From: Fibrobacter sp. UWB13
GTDB taxonomy: Bacteria; Fibrobacterota; Fibrobacteria; Fibrobacterales; Fibrobacteraceae
Direction of reading: 5' to 3'
Assembly: GCF_900177805.1 (NCBI RefSeq)
Contig: NZ_FXAX01000001.1
Coordinates: 496,001 to 560,000, forward strand
Length of the DNA stretch: 64,000 nt
Below, piece after piece: positions 26,780 through 35,557 of the stretch. Every line of letters begins with the position of its first letter. The first letter of the stretch is position 1. Made by a program: the position numbers and the translations under genes. The notes under the pieces are model-generated. The model saw only the letters and a program-made list of their open reading frames with translations. It made no database searches and was not told the DNA's origin.

Positions 26780-28354
26780 TTAGTTTATTCTACCCACCAG
26801 GTTGCCAGAAATCATCACGTCTCTGGAACCGTAGTAGTTGTGAAGGCCGGCAGACAGGGAGAAGCGATCCGTGAGCGCCTTTTCAAGATAAAGTGCTGCA
26901 AGAACGTCCTTGATATGCTTGGTCTGGACTTCATAGAAACCATGTCTTCTGCGATGGTTGATGTATTCTGCTTCAAGAATGACGCGGTCAACAGTCTTGA
27001 AGTTGAATTCGAAACCGCCAGTGACAGGTACTGCGAGGTCGTCAGCAAGGTCCATGAGGGCTGCTTCAGCAAAGACCGTGAAGAAATCCGGAACGATCGG
27101 AGCGCGAACCTTCAGAGATGCATTGTGCTGGATCTTGGCTTTGCTATCGTGAACTCTGTCAAAGATGTTGCTACGGTAGCCGAGCTGGATATCGAACAAT
27201 TCGAGACTCGGAAGATCGTGGAAGTTAAACACAAGGCGGAGGTCACCGTTGTTGAGGTGGGCAGCCGTGCTGATGAAGGAAAGGGCGATATCCATGTTTT
27301 CGTTGACATTGAAGCCAAATTCAAACTGGTTTTCCGGATCCTGCGTAGAAAGGAAACCGCTCTTGTAACCATCGATATAGCCACCGAAGTAGTCGCCATT
27401 CTTATCGGTGTTGTCCCAACGACCGACCTTGAAGCTGAACCAATCCTTGCTCTGGTAAGCCCAAGCTTCATCGAGAGTGAAGTAGTCTTCTGCACCACCA
27501 ATGGCGTGGTTGTCGCTATCGGTCTTCAAGTCACCAGGATAGAAGGCGAGAGCAACCTTGCCTTTGAAGTTCTGTGTTTCAGCGAGGATAGCGAGGTTGG
27601 CCTTACCGCTCCAGGTTTCAAAGTTATCCGAATTCTCATCGTCTTCGGTTGTCCAAAGAACCTTGCCTGCTTCGAGTTCGAAGTCGGCGTTGATGTCGAA
27701 ATCAATCTGGTTGACGGTAAAGACTGCGTTTTCGATCATCTTCTTTTTCTTGCGGCTCGTAGTAGAAGCCGGTTCTGCGGAAGCGACTTCAGCCGGTGCA
27801 ACTTCTGTCGGAACTTCGACAGCCGGAGCGGGGGCGACAACAGGTGCTGGAGCTGCCGGGGCGTTGACTTCGGCAACCGGTGCGGGTTCAGCCTTCGGTG
27901 CTTCCGGAGTCGGTGCGATAGCCGGAATAATCGGTTCTGCCGGAGCCTTTGTTTCAACGGCGGTTGCGGCGTCAGCCTTAGCGGCTTCAGCTGCTGCTTC
28001 TACAGCCTTTGCTGTTTCCTGAGCCTTGACTTCTGCTTCCGGTGCCTTTTCGGCTACAGCGGCTTTAGCATTATCCTTGGCTTCGGTTGCTGCAGTTTTT
28101 GCTGTTTCTGCTGCCTTAGCGGCTTCCTGAGCCTTAGCATCGGCAGCTGCTGCAGTAGCCTTGGCATCTTCAGCGGCCTTTTCGACCTTTGCCTTAGCCT
28201 TTGCTTTCTTCTTTGTGGTTGCAGCCTTTGCCTTGGTAACAGCGGTCTTTGCTTCTACTGCCGGCTTTTCAGTTGCTGCCTTAACATCTTCTGCACTCGG
28301 TGCTGCAAAAACGGATGCTGCAAGCAGGCAAGTTGCAAGAAACATTTTCTTCAT
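26780..28354 (-). CDS. porin-like outer-membrane protein with Lys/Ala-rich N-terminal region
   Basis: A 524-residue exported protein. The signal peptide is MKKMFLATCLLAASVFAAP. Residues about 20-205 are low-complexity Ala/Lys/Glu then Pro/Ala/Glu, consistent with a long helix or extended periplasmic segment. After RKKKK at about 208, residues 210-524 read as an amphipathic beta-barrel with alternating aromatic strands (FSFKVGRWDN, LALYLEKALTDRFSLSAG), ending in an aliphatic residue and Asn. The barrel resembles carbohydrate or general porins. The N-terminal part could bind or span the peptidoglycan, as inference. AAGGAG precedes the start. The opposite strand is open for 550 codons because of Ala bias and is not a gene. 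Confidence 0.75.
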   Translation of the reverse strand: MKKMFLATCLLAASVFAAPSAEDVKAATEKPAVEAKTAVTKAKAATTKKKAKAKAKVEKAAEDAKATAAAADAKAQEAAKAAETAKTAATEAKDNAKAAVAEKAPEAEVKAQETAKAVEAAAEAAKADAATAVETKAPAEPIIPAIAPTPEAPKAEPAPVAEVNAPAAPAPVVAPAPAVEVPTEVAPAEVASAEPASTTSRKKKKMIENAVFTVNQIDFDINADFELEAGKVLWTTEDDENSDNFETWSGKANLAILAETQNFKGKVALAFYPGDLKTDSDNHAIGGAEDYFTLDEAWAYQSKDWFSFKVGRWDNTDKNGDYFGGYIDGYKSGFLSTQDPENQFEFGFNVNENMDIALSFISTAAHLNNGDLRLVFNFHDLPSLELFDIQLGYRSNIFDRVHDSKAKIQHNASLKVRAPIVPDFFTVFAEAALMDLADDLAVPVTGGFEFNFKTVDRVILEAEYINHRRRHGFYEVQTKHIKDVLAALYLEKALTDRFSLSAGLHNYYGSRDVMISGNLVGRIN

Positions 28355-28485
28355 TTGTGGATCTCCTTGGTATAAATCCGGGTTTAAATACTCGATTAAA
28401 TGTTAGAAAAAAAATCTTAATCTTTTTTTTACTACATATAAAGCCCCCAATAATCTAATTTAAATATCCAAAAGAGGTGATTGTT

Positions 28486-29556
28486 TTGAAAAAAATTTTG
28501 TTGGTGGTGTTGGTTATTTTAACGGCGAGCGCATTCGCCCAGATGAAACTTAATGTCTATAAGAAAATTGATGGGAATATAGACGAAAATCGACCGCTTG
28601 GGTATTTGATGTCTTCGGATGCCATTAAGGAACTCCCGATTCCGAAGGACAGAATTGAACACGAAAGTTTTGTGGATGTTCAGGAAAAGGTTCGTGGCAA
28701 AAACGGGAAATACAAGACCGTTACCAAAAAGCAAAGAGTTGTCACTTATGAAGAGGTCGAGCCGAAAGCTCCGCCGCGCTATGTACCGGTAAATTGCAAG
28801 TTTGGTGATGTGTGGGTCAAGCGTTCGGAGCTGGACCGTTTTATGCAAGAATACGCAGACTTGAGTGGGGAATACGTCTCTGAAACGGGACGCGTGGTTC
28901 TCAAGAGTTCGCCGAGCAACGCTAGCCGCTTTAACATTGTTGTGCAGAATGGTAAGGACGATAACGTAGCCGAAATCGAAATGGGTAATCTCGAAAAGAA
29001 AAACATCAATGGTCATGCTCGCTTTGTTTACCAAGAAGAAGGCTGTGCCGTTGGCGTGGATGTGTTTAACCGAGTTGTTCGCGTGGCTCAGCGCGGCTGC
29101 GAAGATTACAATGCTGGCGAATACACGCTTGCCGGCAATTATCCGACGTTTAAGGGTAACAACCGTATCGTTGAAACATTTAATTTGGATTCCTATAGCT
29201 TCTCTTATCCAAAATATCTGTGGTGCGCAAGCGGTTTCGATACATGCGAACCGCTAAAAGATGAACATGGCATTGTGAACATCACCTGGAGCAAAGACGG
29301 CCACGGAACGATTGAACGCAAGGCTGGCAATACGGTGCATACGTACCGCGCTATGGAACGCGTAATTCCGCACAAACGCGATTTCTACAATGGCGAAAAA
29401 CCGATTGCCATCAAGACTAAGCGTACGGACATGAGTGGCGAATGGATGAACTGGTATTTCTATCCGCGTGCGGGGCGCTTTAAGATGATGCGTTCTGGAC
29501 AGCGCCACGATGCCGCTTACATGGAAATCTACGAACCGGTCAAAGAAGATGATTAA
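28486..29556 (+). CDS. secreted protein of unknown function
   Basis: About 356 residues with a clear signal peptide (MKKILLVVLVILTASAFAQ). The TTG at 28486 is chosen because AGAGGTG lies 6 bp upstream and the signal peptide then begins correctly; a GTG at 28477 would sit inside that ribosome-binding site. The mature protein is basic and rich in Tyr and Arg, with paired Cys residues near FGDVWVKRSEL and the EGCAVGVDVFNRVVRVAQRGC region. A C-terminal WYFYPRAGRFKMM segment is present. No family is recognised. Its stop overlaps the start of the PIN gene (ATGATTAA), so both are probably cotranslated. Confidence 0.75.
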   Translation: MKKILLVVLVILTASAFAQMKLNVYKKIDGNIDENRPLGYLMSSDAIKELPIPKDRIEHESFVDVQEKVRGKNGKYKTVTKKQRVVTYEEVEPKAPPRYVPVNCKFGDVWVKRSELDRFMQEYADLSGEYVSETGRVVLKSSPSNASRFNIVVQNGKDDNVAEIEMGNLEKKNINGHARFVYQEEGCAVGVDVFNRVVRVAQRGCEDYNAGEYTLAGNYPTFKGNNRIVETFNLDSYSFSYPKYLWCASGFDTCEPLKDEHGIVNITWSKDGHGTIERKAGNTVHTYRAMERVIPHKRDFYNGEKPIAIKTKRTDMSGEWMNWYFYPRAGRFKMMRSGQRHDAAYMEIYEPVKEDD

Positions 29557-29998
29557 GTCGATTGAACAGAGTCGTATTTTATTTTTGGATTCGGGGCCGC
29601 TCGTTAGGCTTTTGCAGATGCATCCGGATTATTATCCGGTTGTTTCGGGTGTGCTCGATGGCGTGTATGAAAATAATGTGCAGGTTTTGGTTTCATCTGT
29701 GACGTTGTTTGAAATTTGCAAGAAGGCGTATGGCGCCAATGACGGCGTACTTGCTAGGCAGTATCGCGAATTTTTTGAGAAGTCTGCGAATGTGCGTCTT
29801 TGCGAAGTGAATGCCGATGTGTCGCTCAAGGCTGCGGAGCTTTTTGCGGCTGCAGCCCGTACAAACCACAAGCTGACCGAAGCGGAATCGCTGCGCTTGG
29901 CGACGGCGTTTGTGAACGGTGCCGACTGCATCCTCTCGGAATGTGCAAATTTCCGTGACGCAACTGATGCGCTTGTTGTGACATTGGACGAACTTTAG
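29549..29998 (+). CDS. PIN-domain protein (VapC-like) without visible antitoxin
   Basis: A 149-residue PIN-fold protein. The acidic residues expected for a metal-dependent RNase are seen at ILFLDSGPLVRLL (Asp), TLFEICKKA (Glu) and NGADCILSECANFRD (Asp). The ATG at 29549 overlaps the upstream stop in ATGATTAA; a longer frame from 29510 would overlap the upstream gene more. VapC toxins are usually preceded by a small antitoxin gene, but here the upstream gene is a 356-residue secreted protein, so this may not be a toxin-antitoxin pair. Confidence 0.75.
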   Translation: MIKSIEQSRILFLDSGPLVRLLQMHPDYYPVVSGVLDGVYENNVQVLVSSVTLFEICKKAYGANDGVLARQYREFFEKSANVRLCEVNADVSLKAAELFAAAARTNHKLTEAESLRLATAFVNGADCILSECANFRDATDALVVTLDEL

Positions 29999-30074
29999 GC
30001 TACGGGGTGTGGGCTCGCACCTTTAGTGCATTGAGCACGCTTCGCTTTGAGGTTAGAGCGTTTTACAAGCATAT

Positions 30075-30109
30075 CTAAGTTCTAAGCTCTAAGTTCTAAG
30101 TTCTAAAAT
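30075..30109. repeat. heptamer-phased tandem repeat, site b
   Basis: Five units of CTAAGTT type: CTAAGTT, CTAAGCT, CTAAGTT, CTAAGTT, CTAAAAT. They lie in the gap between the PIN gene and gatB, 37 bp before gatB. Confidence 0.85.
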
Positions 30110-30145
30110 ACTATCTTTTCCGCGTAAAATTTATTGGAGTTTAAC

Positions 30146-31603
30146 ATGTCTAATTACTGTCCTGTTATTGGTCTCGAAATCCATTGCCAGCTCGCCACTA
30201 AGACAAAGATGTTCTGTGGCTGCGAAATTGAAGTGAACACAAGCCCGAACAAGCACGTTTGCCCTGTTTGCCTCGGTATGCCGGGTGCAATGCCGGTGCC
30301 GAACAAGAAGGCTGTGGAATACGCCATTCGCCTGGGCCTCGCTCTCAACTGCGAAATCGATTTGAACGCCATGTGGACTCGTAAGAACTACTTCTACCCG
30401 GACCTTCCGAAGGGTTACCAGATTACGCAGACGGGTGGACTTCCGGTTTATGACCATCCGATTTGCAAGAACGGCTGGCTTGAAATTGTGAAGGCTGACG
30501 GCACCAAGAAGCGCGTGGGCATTACCCGTATTCACATGGAAGAAGACGCCGGTAAGCTTATCCACGACATGAGCCCGTCCCAGAGCCATTTTGACGCAAA
30601 TCGCTGCGGTACGCCGCTTTGCGAAATCGTGACTGAACCGGACATCCGTAGCCCGGAAGAAGCCGTGCTCGTCTTGAAGAAGATCAAGCAGACGCTCGAA
30701 TACACTCGCGTTTCTAACGCCAACATGGAAAACGGCAACATGCGCTGCGACGGTAACATTTCTCTCCGCGCATCTGAAGACGCTCCGTTCGGTATCCGCG
30801 CTGAAATCAAGAACTTGAACAGCTTCACGAACCTCGAAAAGGCTCTCTACTGCGAAATGAACCTCCAGGCATCGACGCTCGATGCTGGCAAGGAAGTCGA
30901 ACAATGCACCAAGCGTTATGATCCCAACGCCGACAAGACGATTGTGATCCGCTCTAAGGAAGACGCACACGACTACAAGTACTTCCCGGAACCGGATATG
31001 GTCCGCCTCGTGACTGACCCGGCCTTCGTCGAAGAAATCCGCCGCACCCTTCCGGAACTGCCGGATGCACGCCGCGAACGCTTCATGAAGGACTTCGGTG
31101 TTTCTGAATACGATGCCCAGGTGCTGACCGAAGACCGCGACGTGAGCGAATGGTACGACACCGCCGCCAAGAACTGCAAGAACGGTAAGGTGCTTGCTAA
31201 CTGGGTCATCACGGAACTCCTCGCTAAGATGAAGGACCTTGAAGGTGGCCTCTCTGCTCTCAAGATCAAGCCGGAACAGCTTTGCGCTCTCGTGAACCTC
31301 ATTGCAGACAACACCATCAATGGTAAGATTGCAAAGACCGTGTTCGCCGAAATGTTTGAAACGGGCAAGGATCCTGAAGTTATCGTGAAGGAAAAGGGTC
31401 TCGTGCAGGTGACTGACACCGCCGCTATCGAAGCTGTTGTTCGCGAAGTCTGCGCCGCTAACGCTGCACAGTTCGCAGAATTCAAGGCCGGTAAGGTTGC
31501 ACTCAAGGGCTTCCTCGTGGGTATGACAATGCGCAAGTCCGGTGGCAAGGCCAACCCGGGTCTCGTGAACCAGATTCTCGACAAGCTCGCTAAGGAAGGT
31601 TAA
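30146..31603 (+). CDS. gatB: aspartyl/glutamyl-tRNA amidotransferase subunit B
   Basis: A 485-residue GatB protein. MSNYCPVIGLEIHCQL begins at 30146 after GGAG. The zinc-binding region CGCEIEVNTSPNKHVCPVCLG and the conserved LPKGYQITQ, VGITRIHMEEDAGKL and FNRCGTPL-like SHFDANRCGTPLCEIV segments are present. The C-terminal YqeY-like tail ends GGKANPGLVNQILDKL. With GatA and GatC it converts Glu-tRNA(Gln) and Asp-tRNA(Asn) to the amides. GatA and GatC are not in this window. The stop directly abuts a heptamer repeat. Confidence 0.97.
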   Translation: MSNYCPVIGLEIHCQLATKTKMFCGCEIEVNTSPNKHVCPVCLGMPGAMPVPNKKAVEYAIRLGLALNCEIDLNAMWTRKNYFYPDLPKGYQITQTGGLPVYDHPICKNGWLEIVKADGTKKRVGITRIHMEEDAGKLIHDMSPSQSHFDANRCGTPLCEIVTEPDIRSPEEAVLVLKKIKQTLEYTRVSNANMENGNMRCDGNISLRASEDAPFGIRAEIKNLNSFTNLEKALYCEMNLQASTLDAGKEVEQCTKRYDPNADKTIVIRSKEDAHDYKYFPEPDMVRLVTDPAFVEEIRRTLPELPDARRERFMKDFGVSEYDAQVLTEDRDVSEWYDTAAKNCKNGKVLANWVITELLAKMKDLEGGLSALKIKPEQLCALVNLIADNTINGKIAKTVFAEMFETGKDPEVIVKEKGLVQVTDTAAIEAVVREVCAANAAQFAEFKAGKVALKGFLVGMTMRKSGGKANPGLVNQILDKLAKEG

Positions 31604-31631
31604 GACGAGAGACGAAAGACTAGAGACTAGG
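31604..31631. repeat. heptamer-phased tandem repeat, site c
   Basis: Four units: GACGAGA, GACGAAA, GACTAGA, GACTAGG, starting immediately after the gatB stop codon. Confidence 0.8.
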
Positions 31632-31633
31632 GT

Positions 31634-31670
31634 AACAAGGTCGCTGAGCATGTCGAAGCGCCTTGTTTTT
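31634..31670 (+). terminator. hairpin plus T-tract that overlaps the next start codon
   Basis: AACAAGG-T-CGCT and AGCG-CCTTGTT pair across a loop containing GAGCATGTCGA, followed by TTTT. It looks like the gatB terminator, but the ATG of the next gene (31650) lies in its loop. Confidence 0.55.
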
Positions 31671-31967
31671 GCATTTCTTGTTTCTCTCTTTCTTGCTTTT
31701 CCGACCTCTGCTTTTGCAAAGATGGACCGCTCGGACAGTTCCTATGTTAGCACGTTGAACATGACGGAAGAACAAAAGGAAAAGGTCTATGGCGTAGATT
31801 CCTCAACTCTCGCCAAAGGCCCAACGCTCCAGGAACTCAACGAAGAAAATCCGACTTACGTCAAACGCGAATATGACCACAAACAGCAAGTGGTTGTCGG
31901 TAGCGTGGTGATGTTCTGCGTTGCCCTTGCAATGGTCCTGATGAACAATTACAACCCGAAGAGATAA
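31650..31967 (+). CDS. small secreted or membrane protein of unknown function
   Basis: A 105-residue protein with an N-terminal signal peptide (MSKRLVFAFLVSLFLAFPTSAFA) and a C-terminal transmembrane helix (about residues 79-98, QVVVGSVVMFCVALAMVLMN) before NYNPKR. The middle is acidic and polar. No family is recognised. The start codon lies in the loop of a REP-like hairpin, and AAGG about 10 bp upstream is the only ribosome-binding-like element, so the start is plausible but weak. Confidence 0.65.
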   Translation: MSKRLVFAFLVSLFLAFPTSAFAKMDRSDSSYVSTLNMTEEQKEKVYGVDSSTLAKGPTLQELNEENPTYVKREYDHKQQVVVGSVVMFCVALAMVLMNNYNPKR

Positions 31968-32010
31968 GTTTAAACCTACAACAAAGTGCCGCTGGCACGC
32001 CGAAATCAAT

Positions 32011-32745
32011 ATGAACTACACAGAAGATGCAAAACAGAATTTCAACGACCTCTCCAAGAACCCGTATCCGGGCCGTGGCATTGTGCTTGGCACAAGCGCC
32101 GATGGCAAGTCTTACGTGCAGGTTTACTGGATCATGGGTCGCAGCGTGAACAGCCGCAACCGCGTGTTTGAAATCGAAGCCGACACTGGTTTTATGAAGA
32201 CCAAGGCTTTCGATGAATCCAAGCTCACGGACCCGCACCTCATCATTTACTATCCGGCTCGCCATACGAAGGACGTGCAGATCATCACGAACGGCGACCA
32301 GACGGACACGATTTACAACGCCATTAAGCTCGGTGGCACGTTCGAAAGCGCTCTTCGCACTCGCCAGTACGAAGACGATGCTCCGAACTTCACGCCGCGT
32401 ATTTCCGGCATCCACTACAAGAATGCTGAACCGGCTATCTACAAGCTCTCCATCCTCAAGAGCAGGGGCAACAGCGAAGATGCTGGCTGCGAACGCATGA
32501 CGTTTGAATTCGAAAAGGCTTTGAACGGTCTTGGACACTTCATCAGCACATACGAAACGGATGGCAAGCCGATTCCGTCTTTCAACGGTTTTCCGAAGCT
32601 TATGCCGATTTTCGCTACCGCCGAAGAAACGCTCAAGACTTATTGGGACGCTCTCAACGCTGACAACAAGGTTTCCTTGATGGTCAAGTGGATTGACCGC
32701 GAAACCTTCGAAGCTAAGACGATTATCGTGAATAAGAATGTTTAG
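32011..32745 (+). CDS. purO: IMP cyclohydrolase, PurO type
   Basis: A 244-residue protein. NPYPGRGIVLGTSADG near the N-terminus and SVNSRNRVF fit the PurO-type IMP cyclohydrolase family, an NTN-hydrolase-like fold first known in archaea and found in some bacteria. It would close the FAICAR ring to IMP, the last purine step. This fits with the stand-alone AICAR transformylase at 36031, which lacks its own cyclohydrolase domain. No clear Shine-Dalgarno sequence is seen before the ATG. The stop TAG is the first triplet of a heptamer-repeat region. Confidence 0.8.
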   Translation: MNYTEDAKQNFNDLSKNPYPGRGIVLGTSADGKSYVQVYWIMGRSVNSRNRVFEIEADTGFMKTKAFDESKLTDPHLIIYYPARHTKDVQIITNGDQTDTIYNAIKLGGTFESALRTRQYEDDAPNFTPRISGIHYKNAEPAIYKLSILKSRGNSEDAGCERMTFEFEKALNGLGHFISTYETDGKPIPSFNGFPKLMPIFATAEETLKTYWDALNADNKVSLMVKWIDRETFEAKTIIVNKNV

Positions 32746-32829
32746 TTAATGGTCGTTCTATGGTCATTAGTTTTTGGCGCATGTCGCGATTAATTAATAA
32801 CTATTGACTAGCTACTAACGACTATTAAA
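32746..32829. repeat. heptamer-phased repeats in inverted orientation, site d
   Basis: This 84-bp gap between convergent genes holds NNNACTA-type heptamers on the right (ATAACTA, TTGACTA, GCTACTA, ACGACTA at 32797-32824). Complementary heptamers on the left (GGTCGTT..GGTCATTAG at 32751-32770) read the same pattern on the minus strand, so the two arms can pair. The right arm ends at the stop of the GntR gene. Confidence 0.75.
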
Positions 32830-34221
32830 CTATTTCTCAATGACCTGCCCCAGAATCTGGTGCAGGCGCTTTTTATTCCCGAATCCATCGGGATTTTCGA
32901 TGTAGTAGAAAATTTGCTTGATAAGTGCGCTTGTGTTAAAGTCGTACGATGCAATGCGCAACAAGTAGCTTTCGGCGGAGTTATCAAATCCGAGCACGTT
33001 CGGGTCGGTCTTATCGCCTGGCAATGTGCAATCGCCGTCATCGCTCATTTCGTAGAAAATACCTGCGACTTCATCATTTACGCAGACCCAGCAGTTGCAA
33101 TCCTCAGGAACATTCTTGGCGAACTGCAAAAGCTTTTTCTTCACGAGATTACGGGCGTACGATTCGACGGAAAATCTCGAGACTCTCTGTCTTGCGATTT
33201 CCTTGTAGTCCCACGGGCTTGCATATTCGTCATCGGTAAATGCAATGACTTCTAGCCCCGAATTCATGAGGCCTGTCAAGCGGTCCTTGGACCAGGAACT
33301 GTTATGGTACGGCGAGAAATAACAGACCTTCTTGATGCCTTTTTGCAAAAGGTATTTGCCGAGCTGCTGGCCCGGGATTTCTCCGAATGTGGAGTTGAAA
33401 AACGCCCAGTTATTTTTGCTCAAGAATCTCGGTGGAATGTTTTGCAACGGGTGTTCCCACCACACGGAGACGGGGTATTTCACACCGTAAAAGAGCTGCA
33501 AAAGTGCATGCGGGTTCTGCACCAAGAGTGTCGATAGCACTGCACCGATAGCATTCGGATAATCTGTCAGACGGCAGACTTTTCCACTGCGGTCAATGAG
33601 CTTGCCGCTTTCTTCGTTTATGCCGAGCAGAATGAGCTTGAAATGTTGTTCACCGGCGGTCTGGTAAACGAGACGCAAAAAGTCGAGTTCGCGTTCACTT
33701 TCGGCGGTAAAGCCGCCCCACGAATTGCATCGCGTGACGAACAAAATCTCGCTGAAATTCTTGACCGTCTTTGTCTTGAGCGGGGAAGCGAATGCGTACA
33801 AACGCCCTCTGCGGACAAGAATTCCCTGATTCACTTTATGAATCAGGAACTTGCGGAGAATCGTCTGCGACACGTTATAGCGGTCGGAGAGTTCCTTTGC
33901 AAGCGGCAAATTCCTATTCGGGTCGAGGAATCCCTTTTCCCAGTCCGTTGAAAATTCTCGTTCAAGGCGTTCGAGCACGGTTTCGCGATGGACCGTTTTC
34001 GAAAGCATTTGTGCAAGATCATTGGCGTCTGGAGCCTTGCCCCAGAAGAATCCCTTGCCGCGGATGCTGTAAATGAACCCTTCTTCAGAGAGCTGCTTGA
34101 GCACGCCCTGAATGGTTCCCGATGAGACTCCAAACGTTTTCATCAGCTTGCGTACAGACGGGAGCATTTCCCCGTCTTTCAGCTCTTGTTGCAAAATCGC
34201 TTGTTTGATCTCGTCACGCAT
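32830..34221 (-). CDS. GntR-type transcriptional regulator with LacI-like sensor
   Basis: A 463-residue DNA-binding protein. Residues 1-65 are a winged helix of GntR type (SVRKLMKTFGVSSGTIQGVLKQLSEEGFIYSIRGKGFF). A second winged-helix-like segment follows at about 100-165 (LAKELSDRYNVSQTILRKFLIHKVNQG). Residues about 170-463 look like a periplasmic-binding-protein fold sensor, as in LacI-type regulators (WVCVNDEVAGIFYEM, LPGDKTDPNVLGFDNS). The ligand is probably a small metabolite and is unknown. It starts 3 bp after the trmFO stop and is the last gene of the operon. Confidence 0.8.
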   Translation of the reverse strand: MRDEIKQAILQQELKDGEMLPSVRKLMKTFGVSSGTIQGVLKQLSEEGFIYSIRGKGFFWGKAPDANDLAQMLSKTVHRETVLERLEREFSTDWEKGFLDPNRNLPLAKELSDRYNVSQTILRKFLIHKVNQGILVRRGRLYAFASPLKTKTVKNFSEILFVTRCNSWGGFTAESERELDFLRLVYQTAGEQHFKLILLGINEESGKLIDRSGKVCRLTDYPNAIGAVLSTLLVQNPHALLQLFYGVKYPVSVWWEHPLQNIPPRFLSKNNWAFFNSTFGEIPGQQLGKYLLQKGIKKVCYFSPYHNSSWSKDRLTGLMNSGLEVIAFTDDEYASPWDYKEIARQRVSRFSVESYARNLVKKKLLQFAKNVPEDCNCWVCVNDEVAGIFYEMSDDGDCTLPGDKTDPNVLGFDNSAESYLLRIASYDFNTSALIKQIFYYIENPDGFGNKKRLHQILGQVIEK

Positions 34222-34224
34222 AAT

Positions 34225-35556
34225 TTATGCCATATTGCGGGCCGCAATCCATTCGCGAACGGCGCGTTCAGCTCGTTCTGCAAGAATCTCTTTCTTGTTC
34301 TTTTTTTTCAAGCCTTCGTGATGGGGGAGGAGTCCGAAGTTGAAATTCATCGGCTGGAAATCCTCGTTCTCTTCGACAAGGCGGTTCATCAAGGAGCCGA
34401 TGCAACTTTCATCTGGGAGCGGGTCGGCGTGTCCGTGCAAAATCGTCTGCGCCATATTCCATGCGGCGTACCAACCTGTAGCAACCGCTTCGGTATAACC
34501 TTCAGAACCCGTAATCTGGCCTGCAAACCACGTGGGCGGAATATCCTTGGCGCAATCGAGTTCCGGACGCAAGCGGAGCGTCTTATCAAGGAACTTCGGC
34601 GATTCGATGAACGTGTTGCGGTGCATGCAGCCGAAGCGTGCAAATTTTGCGTTTCGTAACGCAGGCACCATGGTAAAGATTTCCTTTTGCGTGCCCCACT
34701 TGAGGCGCGTCTGGAAACCGACCATGTTGAACAAAGTCTTCTGCTTGTTTTCGGCACGGAGCTGGATCACGGCATACCACAGATGTCCGTTGTTTCCAAG
34801 CCCAAGCCCAATCGGACGCATGGGTCCGTGGCGGAGTGTTTCGTAGCCACGACGCGCCATTTCTTCAACCGGCAGGCAGCCTTCAAAAAGTTCGCGCTTT
34901 TCGAACGGGCGCGGTTCGGTTGCTTCTGCTTCGCAGAGCTTGTTTACAAATTCTGTATAAGTTTCTTTGTCGAGTGGGCAGTTGATAAAGTCTGCCGTTT
35001 CGCCCTTTTCCCAGCGGTTCATGTAGAACGCATGGTTAAAGTCGATGCTGTCTGTCTCGACGACAGGAGCAATCGCATCAAAGAAGTGCAGACGGTTACT
35101 GCCGAGGCGCTTGAAAATATCGTCGGCGAGAGCATCACTTGCTAAAGGCCCTGCGGCAACAAGCGTCGGGCAATCGCCTTCGAGACTCGTCACTTCTTCG
35201 CGGTGCAGCGTGATGTTCGGGAATTCTGCAATCTTCTTTTCGACAAGTTCACTAAAAATGTCGCGGTTCACCGTCAGGGAATCGCCTGCTGGCACTGCCG
35301 CTTCACGAGCGCAATCCAAGAGGAAACTCCCGAGCAGAGTGAGTTCCGCTTTTAAAAGGCCATGGGCACTAGTTATGCCTAAAGCCTTGAAACTGTTAGA
35401 ACAGACGAGTTGGGCGAGGTGTCCATCCCTATGGGCGGGCGTCTGCCTGTTGGGGCGCATTTCGTACAAATCTACCTGAAAACCACGGCTTGCCAATTGT
35501 AAAGCCGATTCGCAGCCTGCAAGACCGCCACCAATAACACGTACTCGTTCGTTCAT
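34225..35556 (-). CDS. trmFO: methylenetetrahydrofolate-tRNA-(uracil-54-C5)-methyltransferase
   Basis: A 443-residue flavoprotein that makes ribothymidine at tRNA position 54 with methylenetetrahydrofolate and FADH2. The N-terminal Rossmann motif VRVIGGGLAGCESALQLA binds FAD. YEMRP and AQLVCSNSFK hold the family signature Cys, and CMHRNTFIESP near residue 325 the other conserved Cys. The start is 1 bp after the upstream stop, so it is tightly coupled to the gene at 35558. The operon also contains a folate-dependent AICAR transformylase, which hints at shared one-carbon regulation. Confidence 0.95.
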   Translation of the reverse strand: MNERVRVIGGGLAGCESALQLASRGFQVDLYEMRPNRQTPAHRDGHLAQLVCSNSFKALGITSAHGLLKAELTLLGSFLLDCAREAAVPAGDSLTVNRDIFSELVEKKIAEFPNITLHREEVTSLEGDCPTLVAAGPLASDALADDIFKRLGSNRLHFFDAIAPVVETDSIDFNHAFYMNRWEKGETADFINCPLDKETYTEFVNKLCEAEATEPRPFEKRELFEGCLPVEEMARRGYETLRHGPMRPIGLGLGNNGHLWYAVIQLRAENKQKTLFNMVGFQTRLKWGTQKEIFTMVPALRNAKFARFGCMHRNTFIESPKFLDKTLRLRPELDCAKDIPPTWFAGQITGSEGYTEAVATGWYAAWNMAQTILHGHADPLPDESCIGSLMNRLVEENEDFQPMNFNFGLLPHHEGLKKKNKKEILAERAERAVREWIAARNMA

Positions 35557-35557
35557 T

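Noticed and set aside
26723-28375. A 550-codon plus-strand frame opposite the porin-like gene
   Set aside because: The Ala/Lys-rich porin reads as long Cys/Phe/Ser runs on the reverse strand; no ribosome-binding site or motif supports it.
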